Assembly: GCF_016745835.1 (NCBI RefSeq)
Contig: NZ_JAERVL010000001.1
Coordinates: 310,001-374,000 of the forward strand
Source: Caldalkalibacillus salinus
GTDB taxonomy: Bacteria > Bacillota > Bacilli > Caldalkalibacillales > JCM-10596
DNA length: 64,000 nt
Direction: 5' to 3'
In this document: one piece after another, positions 54,740-63,089 of the stretch
How positions within the stretch are numbered: the stretch's first letter is position 1
Layout: the number at the start of each line of letters is the position of its first letter
Program-made: the position numbers and the translations under genes
The notes under the pieces: generated by a model
Databases searched by the model: none
Seen by the model: the letters and a program-made list of their open reading frames with translations, nothing else
What the model was told of the DNA's origin: nothing

Positions 54740-56020
54740 ATGAGTTTACAAAGTATTCCTTTTGAACAGTTAGATGAGGTCCTATTCCACGAAAAGTTGG
54801 CTAATGGTTTAGACGTGTTTATATTACCGAAAAATGGATTTAACAAAACGTACGCCACTTTTACAACGAAGTATGGGTCCATGGATAATCATTTTGCCCC
54901 ACCAGGACAGGAAGCAACGAAGGTGCCAGACGGGATTGCCCACTTCTTAGAGCATAAAATGTTCGAAGAAGAAGAAGGGGACGTTTTTAACGATTTTAGT
55001 AAGCATGGTGCCAATGCTAATGCATTCACAAGCTTCGATCGTACAGCCTACCTCTTTTCATCGACAAAGAATGTGAAAGAAAATCTAACGACCTTAATCA
55101 ATTTTGTTCAAAATCCATACTTTACGGATGAAAATGTTGAAAAAGAAAAGGGCATCATCGAACAAGAGATTCGTATGTACCAGGATAACCCGGACTGGAG
55201 AGTCTTTTTTGGATTGATTGAAGCCTTTTACCATAACAACCCTGTCAAAATTGACATCGCCGGTACGGTTGAATCTATCTATGAGATTAACAAAGATATG
55301 TTATACACGTGCTACAATACGTTTTATCATCCAAGTAACATGTTACTATTCGTTATTGGACCCGTAGACCCTGAAGACATCATGTCCTTGGTAAGAGAGA
55401 ACCAAGCAGCAAAGGACTACCAAGAGCAACCGGAGATTCAACGCCTTTTCGATGAAGAGCCAAACCAAGTTTCAATCCCTAGACATGAGATTGACTTATC
55501 AATCGGTCAGTCCAAGTGTATGATGGGCTATAAAGAGCTCGCACTAGGCTTGCAAGGACCAGAACTTCTGGAACAAGAACTGGCTACATCTTTGCTCATG
55601 GATCTTTTGTTTGGGCAAAGTACTGACTTTTACCAATCCATACTTGAAGAGGGATTAATCGATGACTCCTTTGGAACGGATTATAACTTGGAGAAGGAGT
55701 ACGGTTTCTCTGTGATTGGGAGTAACACCAAGGATCCTGATGCGTTTATCTCTAGAATAAAAGCGCATGTTCAAGAAACAAAGGAAAAAGGGATCGATGC
55801 GAATCATTTTGAGCGTAATAAGAAAAAGAAGATAGGGTCATTTTTACGTCAACTCAATTCTCCAGAGTTTATCGCCAACCAATTCACACGCTTTGAGTTT
55901 AATAACATGAATCTGTTTGATGTGATTCCTACACTAGAATCGATTACCCTAGACCAAGTGCAGCAAAGGTTACAGGATCACTTCAAGGATGAGCAGTTTG
56001 CAACATGTATTGTGCGCTAA
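54740..56020 (+). CDS. ymfH: M16-family zinc protease YmfH (catalytic-type subunit)
   Basis: A 427-residue M16 peptidase. HFLEH (about residues 68-72, in GIAHFLEHKMFEEEEGD) with the downstream Glu in EKEKGIIEQEIRMYQDNPDW supplies the zinc site, and NAFTSFDRTAYLF follows. The ATG 54740 comes one base after the ymfF stop and behind GAGGAGG, so the two subunits are coupled. The pair is conserved in Bacillus; the substrates are not known to me. Confidence 0.93.
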   Translation: MSLQSIPFEQLDEVLFHEKLANGLDVFILPKNGFNKTYATFTTKYGSMDNHFAPPGQEATKVPDGIAHFLEHKMFEEEEGDVFNDFSKHGANANAFTSFDRTAYLFSSTKNVKENLTTLINFVQNPYFTDENVEKEKGIIEQEIRMYQDNPDWRVFFGLIEAFYHNNPVKIDIAGTVESIYEINKDMLYTCYNTFYHPSNMLLFVIGPVDPEDIMSLVRENQAAKDYQEQPEIQRLFDEEPNQVSIPRHEIDLSIGQSKCMMGYKELALGLQGPELLEQELATSLLMDLLFGQSTDFYQSILEEGLIDDSFGTDYNLEKEYGFSVIGSNTKDPDAFISRIKAHVQETKEKGIDANHFERNKKKKIGSFLRQLNSPEFIANQFTRFEFNNMNLFDVIPTLESITLDQVQQRLQDHFKDEQFATCIVR

Positions 56021-56044
56021 ATGATATAGAGGAGAGGAATACGC

Positions 56045-56776
56045 TTGTCTAAAAGGGTTGCTTTAATCACAGGTGCATCAGGTGGTATCGGCCAAGCAAT
56101 CGCACATCACTTGGCACGTGAGGGTATAACATTACAGTTACATTACCATGCTAACGAGGCAAAGGCACTCACGTTACAAACGGAACTCATGGCGCGCTAC
56201 AATATCGATGTAACCGTGCATCAAGCCAATTTAGCAGAGGAACAAGGCGTGGATCATTTACTGTCCACGCTTTTACCTCTTCCAGACATACTGATCCATA
56301 ACGCTGGGCAGGCTCAGCAGCGCTTATTTACAGACATCTCTTCCACCGATTACCAGGCTTTCGTCCAGCTTCATCTTACATCTCCGTTCCAACTTACCCA
56401 AGCGATTGTCCCTCATATGGTGGCAAACAGGTCTGGGCGTATTATCTTTGTCACCTCTATATGGGGAGAAACAGGGGCTGCTTGTGAATCACTGTACGCT
56501 ATGGTTAAAGGGGGGGCGACTGCTTTAATGAAGTCACTCGCTTTAGAATTTGCTCCCTCCAATATTATGGTCAATGCCGTCTCACCAGGTGTGATTGATA
56601 CAGATATGAATGCAACCTTAAGTCCTGAAGAGCAGTCCGTTTTAAAAGAGGATATCCCCTATGGGCGCTTTGGGACACCAGATGAAGTGGCCCATGCAAT
56701 TCAATTTTTAGTCCAAGAGAAGACCACATATGTCACTGGACAAACCTTAAGGGTCAATGGCGGTTGGCACACTTAA
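56045..56776 (+). CDS. ymfI: Short-chain dehydrogenase/reductase (YmfI, FabG-like)
   Basis: A 243-residue Rossmann-fold SDR: ALITGASGGIGQAIAHHLA for cofactor binding at the start, HNAGQAQ, the catalytic Tyr-x3-Lys as YAMVKGG with Ser upstream in VTSIWGETG, and AVSPGVIDTDMNATL. The substrate is not determined. The start is TTG 56045 after GAGGAG. It follows ymfH by 24 bases in the ymfF-H-I order. Confidence 0.92.
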   Translation: MSKRVALITGASGGIGQAIAHHLAREGITLQLHYHANEAKALTLQTELMARYNIDVTVHQANLAEEQGVDHLLSTLLPLPDILIHNAGQAQQRLFTDISSTDYQAFVQLHLTSPFQLTQAIVPHMVANRSGRIIFVTSIWGETGAACESLYAMVKGGATALMKSLALEFAPSNIMVNAVSPGVIDTDMNATLSPEEQSVLKEDIPYGRFGTPDEVAHAIQFLVQEKTTYVTGQTLRVNGGWHT

Positions 56777-56852
56777 AATCTTTTACAGATATTCGGTATC
56801 GTGCATAATTCACGTCAATATTAACCATATTAAAAATTGAAAGCTATTGGGT

Positions 56853-56872
56853 GTAATTAATACATCAATTAC
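56853..56872 (+). promoter_or_regulatory. Small palindrome upstream of ymfJ
   Basis: GTAATT (56853-56858) and AATTAC (56867-56872) form a palindrome around 8 bases; TTGAAA at 56837 is a possible -35. Operator or promoter assignment is uncertain. Confidence 0.3.
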
Positions 56873-56892
56873 GATAAGAGGAGGATATGCGC

Positions 56893-57153
56893 ATGTCTGT
56901 ACTAGACAACTTCGATCATTGGAAAGACTTTTTAGGAGATCGTTTAGATCAAGGTGAACATAGTGGTTTAGACGAACATTCAATCAATGAAATCGCTTTC
57001 CAGATAGGAGATTACCTAGCGGATCAAGTCGATCCACAAAATGATGAGGAACGACTGTTAAAACAACTGTGGGATGTTGGTGACGAAAAAGAAAGACACG
57101 CGATTGCAAACCTAATGGTGAAATTGGTTCATGATGAAGGGACTAACCATTAA
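56893..57153 (+). CDS. ymfJ: DUF3243 protein YmfJ
   Basis: An 86-residue acidic helical protein of the DUF3243 family, starting MSVLDNFDHWKDFLGDRLDQ and ending with HAIANLMVKLVHDE. The function is unknown. The first in-frame ATG (56887) is only 2-3 bases after the ribosome site GAGGAGG, so ATG 56893 is preferred. Two hairpins follow before ymfK. Confidence 0.9.
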   Translation: MSVLDNFDHWKDFLGDRLDQGEHSGLDEHSINEIAFQIGDYLADQVDPQNDEERLLKQLWDVGDEKERHAIANLMVKLVHDEGTNH

Positions 57154-57167
57154 TAAGTGTAATCACT

Positions 57168-57200
57168 AAAAACGCCCTTTCAATTAGATTGGGCGTTTTT
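57168..57200 (+). terminator. Terminator after ymfJ
   Basis: AAAAACGCCC (57168-57177) and GGGCGTTTTT (57191-57200) form a perfect 10-bp stem with a 13-base loop and terminal T run. Confidence 0.88.
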
Positions 57201-57211
57201 CCCCTGTAAAC

Positions 57212-57256
57212 ATGACTTTATGGACTTTCGATCACAAGTCATTTTCTCATTTTTTA
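57212..57256 (+). terminator. Second hairpin after ymfJ, terminator-like
   Basis: ATGACTT (57212-57218) and AAGTCAT (57236-57242) form a perfect 7-bp stem with a 17-base loop, followed by TTTTCTCATTTTTT. The rest up to ymfK is AT-rich without a clear promoter. Confidence 0.55.
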
Positions 57257-57392
57257 AAAAAAACCATAAAATATAGGAAGGAACTTGATTGGTCATGTAG
57301 AATACTGTCGATGAGAGATTATTGTTATGTAGAAAGTATTTTGGGTATGTAAAGGGACCAGACATAAAGTGATTGAAAGGGAACTTTAAAAT

Positions 57393-58190
57393 ATGACAAA
57401 TCAAGTAGACACACATCCACATAAAAAAGATTGGTACCTCGAATATCAGATACATAAGAATCGTCCTGGTTTGTTGGGAGATATTTCTTCTTTACTCGGG
57501 ATGTTACAAGTCAATATCATTGCTATTAACGGTGTTGATGTCAACCGGAGAGGGATGCTGCTTGAGAGCGAAGACGATGAACGCATCGCACTTTTGAAGC
57601 AACTCCTTGAAAGAGTGGATAATATTACAGTAACAAAAATGAGGCACCCTAAGATTAGGGACCGCCTTGCTGTCCGTCACGGGCGATATATAGAGAGAGA
57701 TGCGGATGATAAAAAAACATTTCGCTTTGTGCGTGATGAACTGGGGTTGCTTGTCGATTTCTTAGCTGAAATCTTTAAAAAAGAGGGGCATCAACTGATT
57801 GGCATAAGAGGGATGCCACGCGTGGGCAAAACAGAGTCGATTGTAGCTTCGAGTGTGTGTGCCAACAAACGCTGGTCCTTCGTCTCTTCTACACTTCTGC
57901 GCCAAACGGTAAGGAGTCAAATGGCAGAGGATGAAATGTCCCCTGACCACGTGTTTATCGTTGATGGCATCGTCTCGACCTTAAGAGCATCTGAACGACA
58001 TCATATGCTTCTACGCGAAATTTTACGTTTGCCTGCTTCTAAGGTGGTTGAACACCCAGATATATTTGTGCGTGAAACAGAATATACATTAGACGATTTC
58101 GACTATATTATTGAGTTAAGAAACGAGCAGGACGAGGAAATCAAATATGAGGTCATTGATCAAGGATTCTCATCATTTGGTATGAACTAA
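57393..58190 (+). CDS. ymfK: YmfK (DUF3388): ACT domain plus P-loop-like segment
   Basis: A 265-residue protein conserved in Bacillales. Residues about 10-75 look like an ACT domain (YQIHKNRPGLLGDISSLLGM), a ligand-binding regulatory fold, followed by a linker and GIRGMPRVGKTESIVASSV near 133-151, which fits a Walker A (GMPRVGKT). HVFIVDGIVS further on could be a Walker B. The function is unknown; the sequence suggests a metabolite-sensing nucleotide-binding protein. The ribosome site GAAAGGGA is about 9 bases upstream. Confidence 0.88.
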   Translation: MTNQVDTHPHKKDWYLEYQIHKNRPGLLGDISSLLGMLQVNIIAINGVDVNRRGMLLESEDDERIALLKQLLERVDNITVTKMRHPKIRDRLAVRHGRYIERDADDKKTFRFVRDELGLLVDFLAEIFKKEGHQLIGIRGMPRVGKTESIVASSVCANKRWSFVSSTLLRQTVRSQMAEDEMSPDHVFIVDGIVSTLRASERHHMLLREILRLPASKVVEHPDIFVRETEYTLDDFDYIIELRNEQDEEIKYEVIDQGFSSFGMN

Positions 58191-58203
58191 GGAGGTGAAC
58201 CTC

Positions 58204-59109
58204 TTGTCTGAGCTTGGTCAATTTCTGAAAGAGAAACGCAATGAAAAGAAAATGCCAATCGAAACACTCCAAGAAAAGACAAAGATACGTAAACGTTATA
58301 TACAAGCGATTGAAAACGGCGAATATCATATTTTACCTGGGCCCTTTTATACTCGCGCTTTTATTAAGAGCTACGCTGAGGCGATAGGATTAAAAGGTGA
58401 TGACATTATTGAACAGTTTGAGAGTGAGTTGCCTGCCATCCCTAAAAATCCAGCAGACAGTCCCATACCTCCTAGGAAGACCAAAAATGTTCGGGCACGT
58501 TCACCAAAAGTGGGCAAATGGGCTTCTAGGATTGTATTGTACTTATTTTTACTTGTTATTGCTTTTATTTTATACCTCGCGATTGTGCACTATATGGGTG
58601 GTGACGATGGTGAAGCGGTTGACCCTGGCTCAGGCGATGGACCGATTGGACACGGCGAACCGGGTGAGCTTGACCCTTCAGAGGAGGACCAAGCATCAGA
58701 GCCGGACCCTGATGAAACGGGATCACCAGAGGAAGACGATGCTCAACAGTCCTCAGAGAACGAGTTGAAACCTGAATGGGTTCACGTTGAAACATCTGGC
58801 CAAAACCTCACATACGCTTTTCGTCATGCAGACCAGTTTGAATTGACAATTCAGGCCAACGTGGGTGATGTATGGGTGAGACTCAGTGATCTTGATGCCG
58901 ATACAATGATTGACCAGCCAACTATTGAAGAGGGTGATGAGCGTACTTGGGATTTATCAGATAAACGAAATATTAAAATTCGGTTTGGCCACTTAAGAGG
59001 AAAGAAAATACTTATTAACGGGACAGCTGTTGACCTTTCCGAAGTGGAAGATGATCTCCAATCGCACAACATTATCATCCAATATGAACCTTTAGAAGAA
59101 TCATCTTAA
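58204..59109 (+). CDS. ymfM: RodZ-like helix-turn-helix membrane protein (YmfM)
   Basis: A 301-residue protein of the RodZ family. The N-terminal cytoplasmic helix-turn-helix (LGQFLKEKRNEKKMPIETLQ; IRKRYIQAIENGEYHILPG) is followed by basic residues, one membrane helix at about 105-125, a Pro/Glu/Asp-rich extracellular linker (about 130-185) and a C-terminal DUF4115 domain from about 190. RodZ links MreB to the cell-wall machinery. The start is TTG 58204 with GGAGGTGA 5 bases upstream; GTG 58195 is inside the ribosome site. Confidence 0.92.
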   Translation: MSELGQFLKEKRNEKKMPIETLQEKTKIRKRYIQAIENGEYHILPGPFYTRAFIKSYAEAIGLKGDDIIEQFESELPAIPKNPADSPIPPRKTKNVRARSPKVGKWASRIVLYLFLLVIAFILYLAIVHYMGGDDGEAVDPGSGDGPIGHGEPGELDPSEEDQASEPDPDETGSPEEDDAQQSSENELKPEWVHVETSGQNLTYAFRHADQFELTIQANVGDVWVRLSDLDADTMIDQPTIEEGDERTWDLSDKRNIKIRFGHLRGKKILINGTAVDLSEVEDDLQSHNIIIQYEPLEESS

Positions 59110-59135
59110 ACCATTAAACACAGAATATATGAAAA

Positions 59136-59175
59136 AGAAAAGCGGGGCATTGCTTCTCTTTTCTTTTTCTTTTGA
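59136..59175 (+). terminator. Terminator after the RodZ-like gene
   Basis: AGAAAAGC (59136-59143) pairs with GCTTCTCT (59152-59159, one mismatch) around an 8-base loop, followed by a T-rich run. Confidence 0.65.
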
Positions 59176-59181
59176 GATCAC

Positions 59182-59226
59182 GACTGCCCGCAGTCTTTTG
59201 ACACTCAATATGGCTTATATTATACT
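59182..59226 (+). promoter_or_regulatory. Consensus sigma-A promoter of pgsA with upstream palindrome
   Basis: TTGACA (59198-59203), an exact 17-base spacer and TATACT (59221-59226) form a near-perfect promoter about 45 bases before pgsA. Just upstream lies the palindrome GACTGCCCGCAGTC (59182-59195). Confidence 0.85.
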
Positions 59227-59269
59227 TATAAAGGAATGTGGGCGAGCTTTATACTTGGAGGAAAATTGA

Positions 59270-59860
59270 ATGAACCTAGCAAACAAAATTACTTTGGCGA
59301 GAATATTTCTAGTCCCTATCATCATGCTTTTTTTGCTCGTGAGATTCGATATGGGCGAAGTGGCGTTTGCTGAAGTCACCATTACATACTCTGAAATGAT
59401 TGCAGCGATTATTTTTATTATCGCCGCTAGCACGGATGGACTAGATGGTTATATTGCCCGCAAGAGAAAGCTTGTCACGAACCTAGGTAAGTTTTTAGAT
59501 CCCTTGGCCGACAAACTTTTGATTACAGCTGCACTTATTTCTCTAGTGGACCGCGGAAGCGTAGAAGCATGGATGGTCATCGTGATTATTAGCCGTGAAT
59601 TTGCTGTGACAGGGCTACGTTTAGTGGCGGCAGCTGACGGACAGGTGATAGCCGCCAGCAAGCTAGGGAAACTCAAAACCATCGTTCAGATTGTGGCGAT
59701 TGTTGCAGTGATGCTCAATAACTTTCCTTTTGGAACGATAGGTATTCCATTTGCAACGCTGTCCATGTGGGTAGCTGTGATTGTGACGATTGTCTCAGGC
59801 GTTGACTACTTCATGAAAAATAAAAGTGTGATCCAGTTTAAAAAATCTGTTCAAAAATGA
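59270..59860 (+). CDS. pgsA: CDP-diacylglycerol-glycerol-3-phosphate 3-phosphatidyltransferase
   Basis: PgsA makes phosphatidylglycerophosphate, the first step of acidic phospholipid synthesis, using the product of CdsA. The 196-residue membrane protein has the CDP-alcohol motif DGLDGYIARKRKLV followed by GKFLDPLADK, complete for the conserved Asp/Gly pattern, and several hydrophobic spans. The gene follows a strong promoter and is separated from cinA by a terminator. Order pgsA-cinA-recA is typical of Bacillus. Confidence 0.96.
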   Translation: MNLANKITLARIFLVPIIMLFLLVRFDMGEVAFAEVTITYSEMIAAIIFIIAASTDGLDGYIARKRKLVTNLGKFLDPLADKLLITAALISLVDRGSVEAWMVIVIISREFAVTGLRLVAAADGQVIAASKLGKLKTIVQIVAIVAVMLNNFPFGTIGIPFATLSMWVAVIVTIVSGVDYFMKNKSVIQFKKSVQK

Positions 59861-59867
59861 GGAGAGC

Positions 59868-59898
59868 AGAGCAGAAAGGATACTTTCTGCTCTTTTTG
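59868..59898 (+). terminator. Terminator between pgsA and cinA
   Basis: AGAGCAGAAAG (59868-59878) and CTTTCTGCTCT (59883-59893) form a perfect 11-bp stem with a 4-base loop, followed by TTTTG. Confidence 0.88.
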
Positions 59899-59914
59899 AA
59901 AGAAAGGATATATA

Positions 59915-61156
59915 ATGATAAAAGCTGAAATCATAGGAATTGGTACGGAACTATTACTAGGTCAAATTGCGAACACAAATGCTCAGTTTATCTCTGAACA
60001 ATTAGCCTTAATAGGAATTCCTGTTTATTACCATGGAGCCGTAGGGGATAACCCCCAACGCCTCCGTCAGCAGCTTGAGATTTCAAGCCAGCGTTCTAAT
60101 CTGATTATCATGACAGGCGGTCTAGGACCGACCAAGGATGACCTGACAAAACAAACGGTGGCCGACTTTTTGAACCGCGATATTGTAACGGATGAACAAG
60201 CGTTAGAACAAGTCCTTCAGTTTTTTAAACAACATGGGAAATCAATGACAGATAATAATAAGCGACAAGCTGAAGTCATAGAAGGGGCTGAAGTCTTTCA
60301 AAATACGAATGGATTAGCGCCTGGTATGGCTGTAACAGTAAACGAGATTTGCTATATCCTCCTTCCTGGCCCACCTAAGGAAGTCAAGCCGATGGTTCAG
60401 CAGAGCGTCACGCCTTATCTCCAACATATACGGCCTGATCAGAAAACGGTCTTTTCAAAGGTAATGAGGTTCTGTGGTATTGGTGAGTCTACGTTGGAAG
60501 CAGCTTTGGAGGACCTTATTGATCAACAGACCAGTCCTACCATTGCCCCTCTAGCCAAAGAAGGAGAGGTGACGCTTCGACTGACGAGCTTTGCCACGAA
60601 TCAAGGACAGGCTGAACAAGAGATGTCAGCCGTTGTCAATGACATTCAATCGCGAGTAGGTCAATATCTTTACGGCTGGGATGAAGATACGTTAGAGCAT
60701 GTTTTGTACCAGCGTTTGGCGTCATTAGGCCTCACAGTCGCTATCGCTGAAAGCTGTACTGGGGGTCTGTTGAGCTCATTTTTAACTCGTTTGCCAGGCA
60801 TTTCAGATGTTTTCCGAGGGGCTATAGTCACTTATACCAATGAGATGAAATCCCATCACTTAGGGGTGTCTCGTGAAACTATTGAAGAATATGGCGCTAT
60901 CAGTGAACAGACAGCGAAAGAGATGGCTCAAGGGGTGCAGGAAGCGTGTCAATCTTCTGTTGGTTTGTCGATCACTGGGGTAGCAGGTCCGTCCTCACAG
61001 GAGGATCAGCCCGTTGGATTAGTATACATAGGCATCGCACTGCCACAGCAAACGGTGGTCAAAGAGGTGCGTGTAGGCGGACAACGTGAAGCCATACAAC
61101 ACCGCGCATCCAAGTTAGCCCTGTTTTACCTCTTCCAGCAATTACAGGATGAGTGA
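59915..61156 (+). CDS. cinA: Competence/damage-inducible protein CinA (nicotinamide nucleotide amidase domain)
   Basis: The 413-residue protein has an N-terminal molybdopterin-binding-like (COG1058) domain with IGIGTELLLGQIANTNAQF and IIMTGGLGPTKDDLT, and a C-terminal CinA domain with AESCTGGLLSSFLTRLPGIS and VGLSITGVAGP, the nicotinamide-nucleotide amidohydrolase region. In Bacillus, cinA is directly followed by recA; here a DEAD-box helicase gene intervenes. The ribosome site GAAAGGA precedes the ATG. Confidence 0.95.
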   Translation: MIKAEIIGIGTELLLGQIANTNAQFISEQLALIGIPVYYHGAVGDNPQRLRQQLEISSQRSNLIIMTGGLGPTKDDLTKQTVADFLNRDIVTDEQALEQVLQFFKQHGKSMTDNNKRQAEVIEGAEVFQNTNGLAPGMAVTVNEICYILLPGPPKEVKPMVQQSVTPYLQHIRPDQKTVFSKVMRFCGIGESTLEAALEDLIDQQTSPTIAPLAKEGEVTLRLTSFATNQGQAEQEMSAVVNDIQSRVGQYLYGWDEDTLEHVLYQRLASLGLTVAIAESCTGGLLSSFLTRLPGISDVFRGAIVTYTNEMKSHHLGVSRETIEEYGAISEQTAKEMAQGVQEACQSSVGLSITGVAGPSSQEDQPVGLVYIGIALPQQTVVKEVRVGGQREAIQHRASKLALFYLFQQLQDE

Positions 61157-61240
61157 AAACGAGTAGCAGCATAAACCGCAAAATTGTGGGCAGTTGTATT
61201 TTTACACAAGAGATTAACATGGGAAGGATGAACCAAATAC

Positions 61241-62932
61241 ATGGGAAACTTCAAAGATTATCAGTTAAATCCCGACATTATTAACGCCATTCATGATATG
61301 GGGTTTGAAGAACCCTCACCAATACAAGAGGCTTGTATCCCTACCATTTTAGAAGGTGTTGATGTTGTGGGGCAAGCGCAAACAGGAACGGGTAAAACCG
61401 CAGCCTTCGGTATCCCAGTCGCCGAGAGAGTGACATCACAACCGAAGATTCAGGCTCTTATATTAACGCCGACGAGAGAATTGGCTATCCAAGTGTCGGG
61501 TGAATTAAAGAAGATTGCAAAGTATAAACGAATCAAAACACTGCCAATCTATGGGGGCCAACAGATAGGCCATCAAATTCGTGCCTTAAAGCAAGGGGTG
61601 CAAGTGGTCATCGGGACCCCAGGGCGCATTTTAGACCATATTCGTCGCAAAACCCTTCGCTTGCAGGATGTTAAACTAGCCGTATTAGATGAAGCGGATG
61701 AGATGCTTGATATGGGGTTTGTTGATGACATAGAGCAAATTCTAAAAGAAGTCAACAAAGATAGGCAAACGTTACTATTTTCAGCGACGATGCCCCCAGA
61801 GATAAAAAAACTTACTCATCGTTACATGGACAAACCTAAGTGGATTAGTATTAGCCACAATGAAGTCGTGGCCCCACTCATTGATCAATTTTACTACAAG
61901 GTACTGGAAAAAAATAAGCTTGAATCCCTGTGCCGTATACTCGACCAGCAGGATATTGAACTAGGTATTATTTTCTGTCGCACCAAGCGTGGTGTTGATG
62001 AACTTTCTGAAGCTCTCCAAACGAGAGGTTACATGACGGATGCCCTGCATGGGGATCTGTCACAGGCTCAACGTGACAAAGTCATGAATGCTTTTCGTGA
62101 CGGTGAGCTTGAGTTTCTAATCGCAACGGATGTGGCCGCCAGAGGGATTGACGTGGAGAACGTTTCTCATGTTATTAACTATGATATCCCGCAGGATCCG
62201 GAAAGCTATGTTCACCGTATAGGAAGAACGGGGAGAGCGGGGCGTAAAGGGTTGGCGCTCACGCTTGTGACTCCGAGAGAAATGACTCACTTGCGTTCAA
62301 TCGAACAGAAATTCAAACATCCGTTAGAAGCGAAGGATTTACCATCTTTAGAAGAAGTGACTGAGAGACAACAAAGCCTATGGAAAAAGCAAATCATTGA
62401 GCTTCTAGATAAGAATGAAGATCTCTCCGTTTTTTCTGAAGTGATAGACGAGCTGGTCCAGCATTATCCTGCCGACAAAGTAGCCACGGCCGCTCTAAAA
62501 TTAGCCTTTAACGATTCCCTCCCATCCAAAGATGCCCAATATAACTTTGGTGAAACAGGAGCATCTAAAGGCATGGTGCGTTTCTTCATGAATGTTGGAC
62601 GCAACGTAAACATGAATCCGAAAACGTTACTAGAGGAAGTGTCAGACCTCGTCGGCATTTCGCCGAAGGTGATTGGACGCATCGATATCTTTGAAAAATT
62701 CACCTTTGTTGAAGTACCGGAGGACGTGGCGCCGTTTGTCTACGAAGCGTTACGCCACTCTAGAATTCACGGTGCACGTGTGGTATTAGAGCCAGCGAAA
62801 CCGAGGGAAAGAGATACCTCTCGTTCATCAAGACAGGCAGGACGTTCCAATCATAACAGAAGATCAGAAGAGAACAGAAAGTCAAATGAGAGGGGAAAAC
62901 GACAATACTCTCGCCCTAATCATAAAGGATAG
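61241..62932 (+). CDS. DEAD-box RNA helicase with DbpA/CsdA-type RNA-binding C-terminus
   Basis: The 563-residue protein has the Q motif (FEEPSPIQEACIP), motif I AQTGTGKT near residue 46, DEAD in VLDEADEMLDMGF near 150, SAT and the C-terminal helicase motifs ending VHRIGRTGRAGR. Residues about 440-520 fit the DbpA-type RNA-recognition domain (RFFMNVGRNVNMNPKTLLEE in part), and the end is an Arg/Ser/Asn-rich tail. It resembles CshA/DeaD-type helicases used in cold-shock and ribosome assembly. The placement between cinA and recA differs from B. subtilis. Confidence 0.94.
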   Translation: MGNFKDYQLNPDIINAIHDMGFEEPSPIQEACIPTILEGVDVVGQAQTGTGKTAAFGIPVAERVTSQPKIQALILTPTRELAIQVSGELKKIAKYKRIKTLPIYGGQQIGHQIRALKQGVQVVIGTPGRILDHIRRKTLRLQDVKLAVLDEADEMLDMGFVDDIEQILKEVNKDRQTLLFSATMPPEIKKLTHRYMDKPKWISISHNEVVAPLIDQFYYKVLEKNKLESLCRILDQQDIELGIIFCRTKRGVDELSEALQTRGYMTDALHGDLSQAQRDKVMNAFRDGELEFLIATDVAARGIDVENVSHVINYDIPQDPESYVHRIGRTGRAGRKGLALTLVTPREMTHLRSIEQKFKHPLEAKDLPSLEEVTERQQSLWKKQIIELLDKNEDLSVFSEVIDELVQHYPADKVATAALKLAFNDSLPSKDAQYNFGETGASKGMVRFFMNVGRNVNMNPKTLLEEVSDLVGISPKVIGRIDIFEKFTFVEVPEDVAPFVYEALRHSRIHGARVVLEPAKPRERDTSRSSRQAGRSNHNRRSEENRKSNERGKRQYSRPNHKG

Positions 62933-63000
62933 TTCATCAAGCTGTCTTGACGGCTTGAAAAGACACAAAGACCGGGCAAACGCTCTTCATTTAAAAAAAA

Positions 63001-63016
63001 GCGAATAAATGTTCGC
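63001..63016. promoter_or_regulatory. LexA (SOS) box upstream of recA
   Basis: CGAATAAATGTTCG at 63002-63015 matches the Gram-positive LexA box CGAACnnnnGTTCG at all but one position, within a larger palindrome GCGAATAAATGTTCGC. It lies 9 bases upstream of the recA -35. Confidence 0.85.
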
Positions 63017-63024
63017 AAAATGTA

Positions 63025-63053
63025 TTGGCAAATGATTGAAAAAAGGGTACAAT
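63025..63053 (+). promoter_or_regulatory. recA promoter
   Basis: TTGGCA (63025-63030), an exact 17-base spacer and TACAAT (63048-63053), positioned directly after the LexA box and about 35 bases before the recA start codon. Confidence 0.85.
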
Positions 63054-63089
63054 GGTTCTAAGATATCATGAACAAGGGAGAGTTGAAGA

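Noticed and set aside
61161-61170. The decamer GTAGCAGCAT after cinA, matching the fla/che terminator arm
   Set aside because: A 10-base match is expected by chance at this scale and has no structure around it after cinA.
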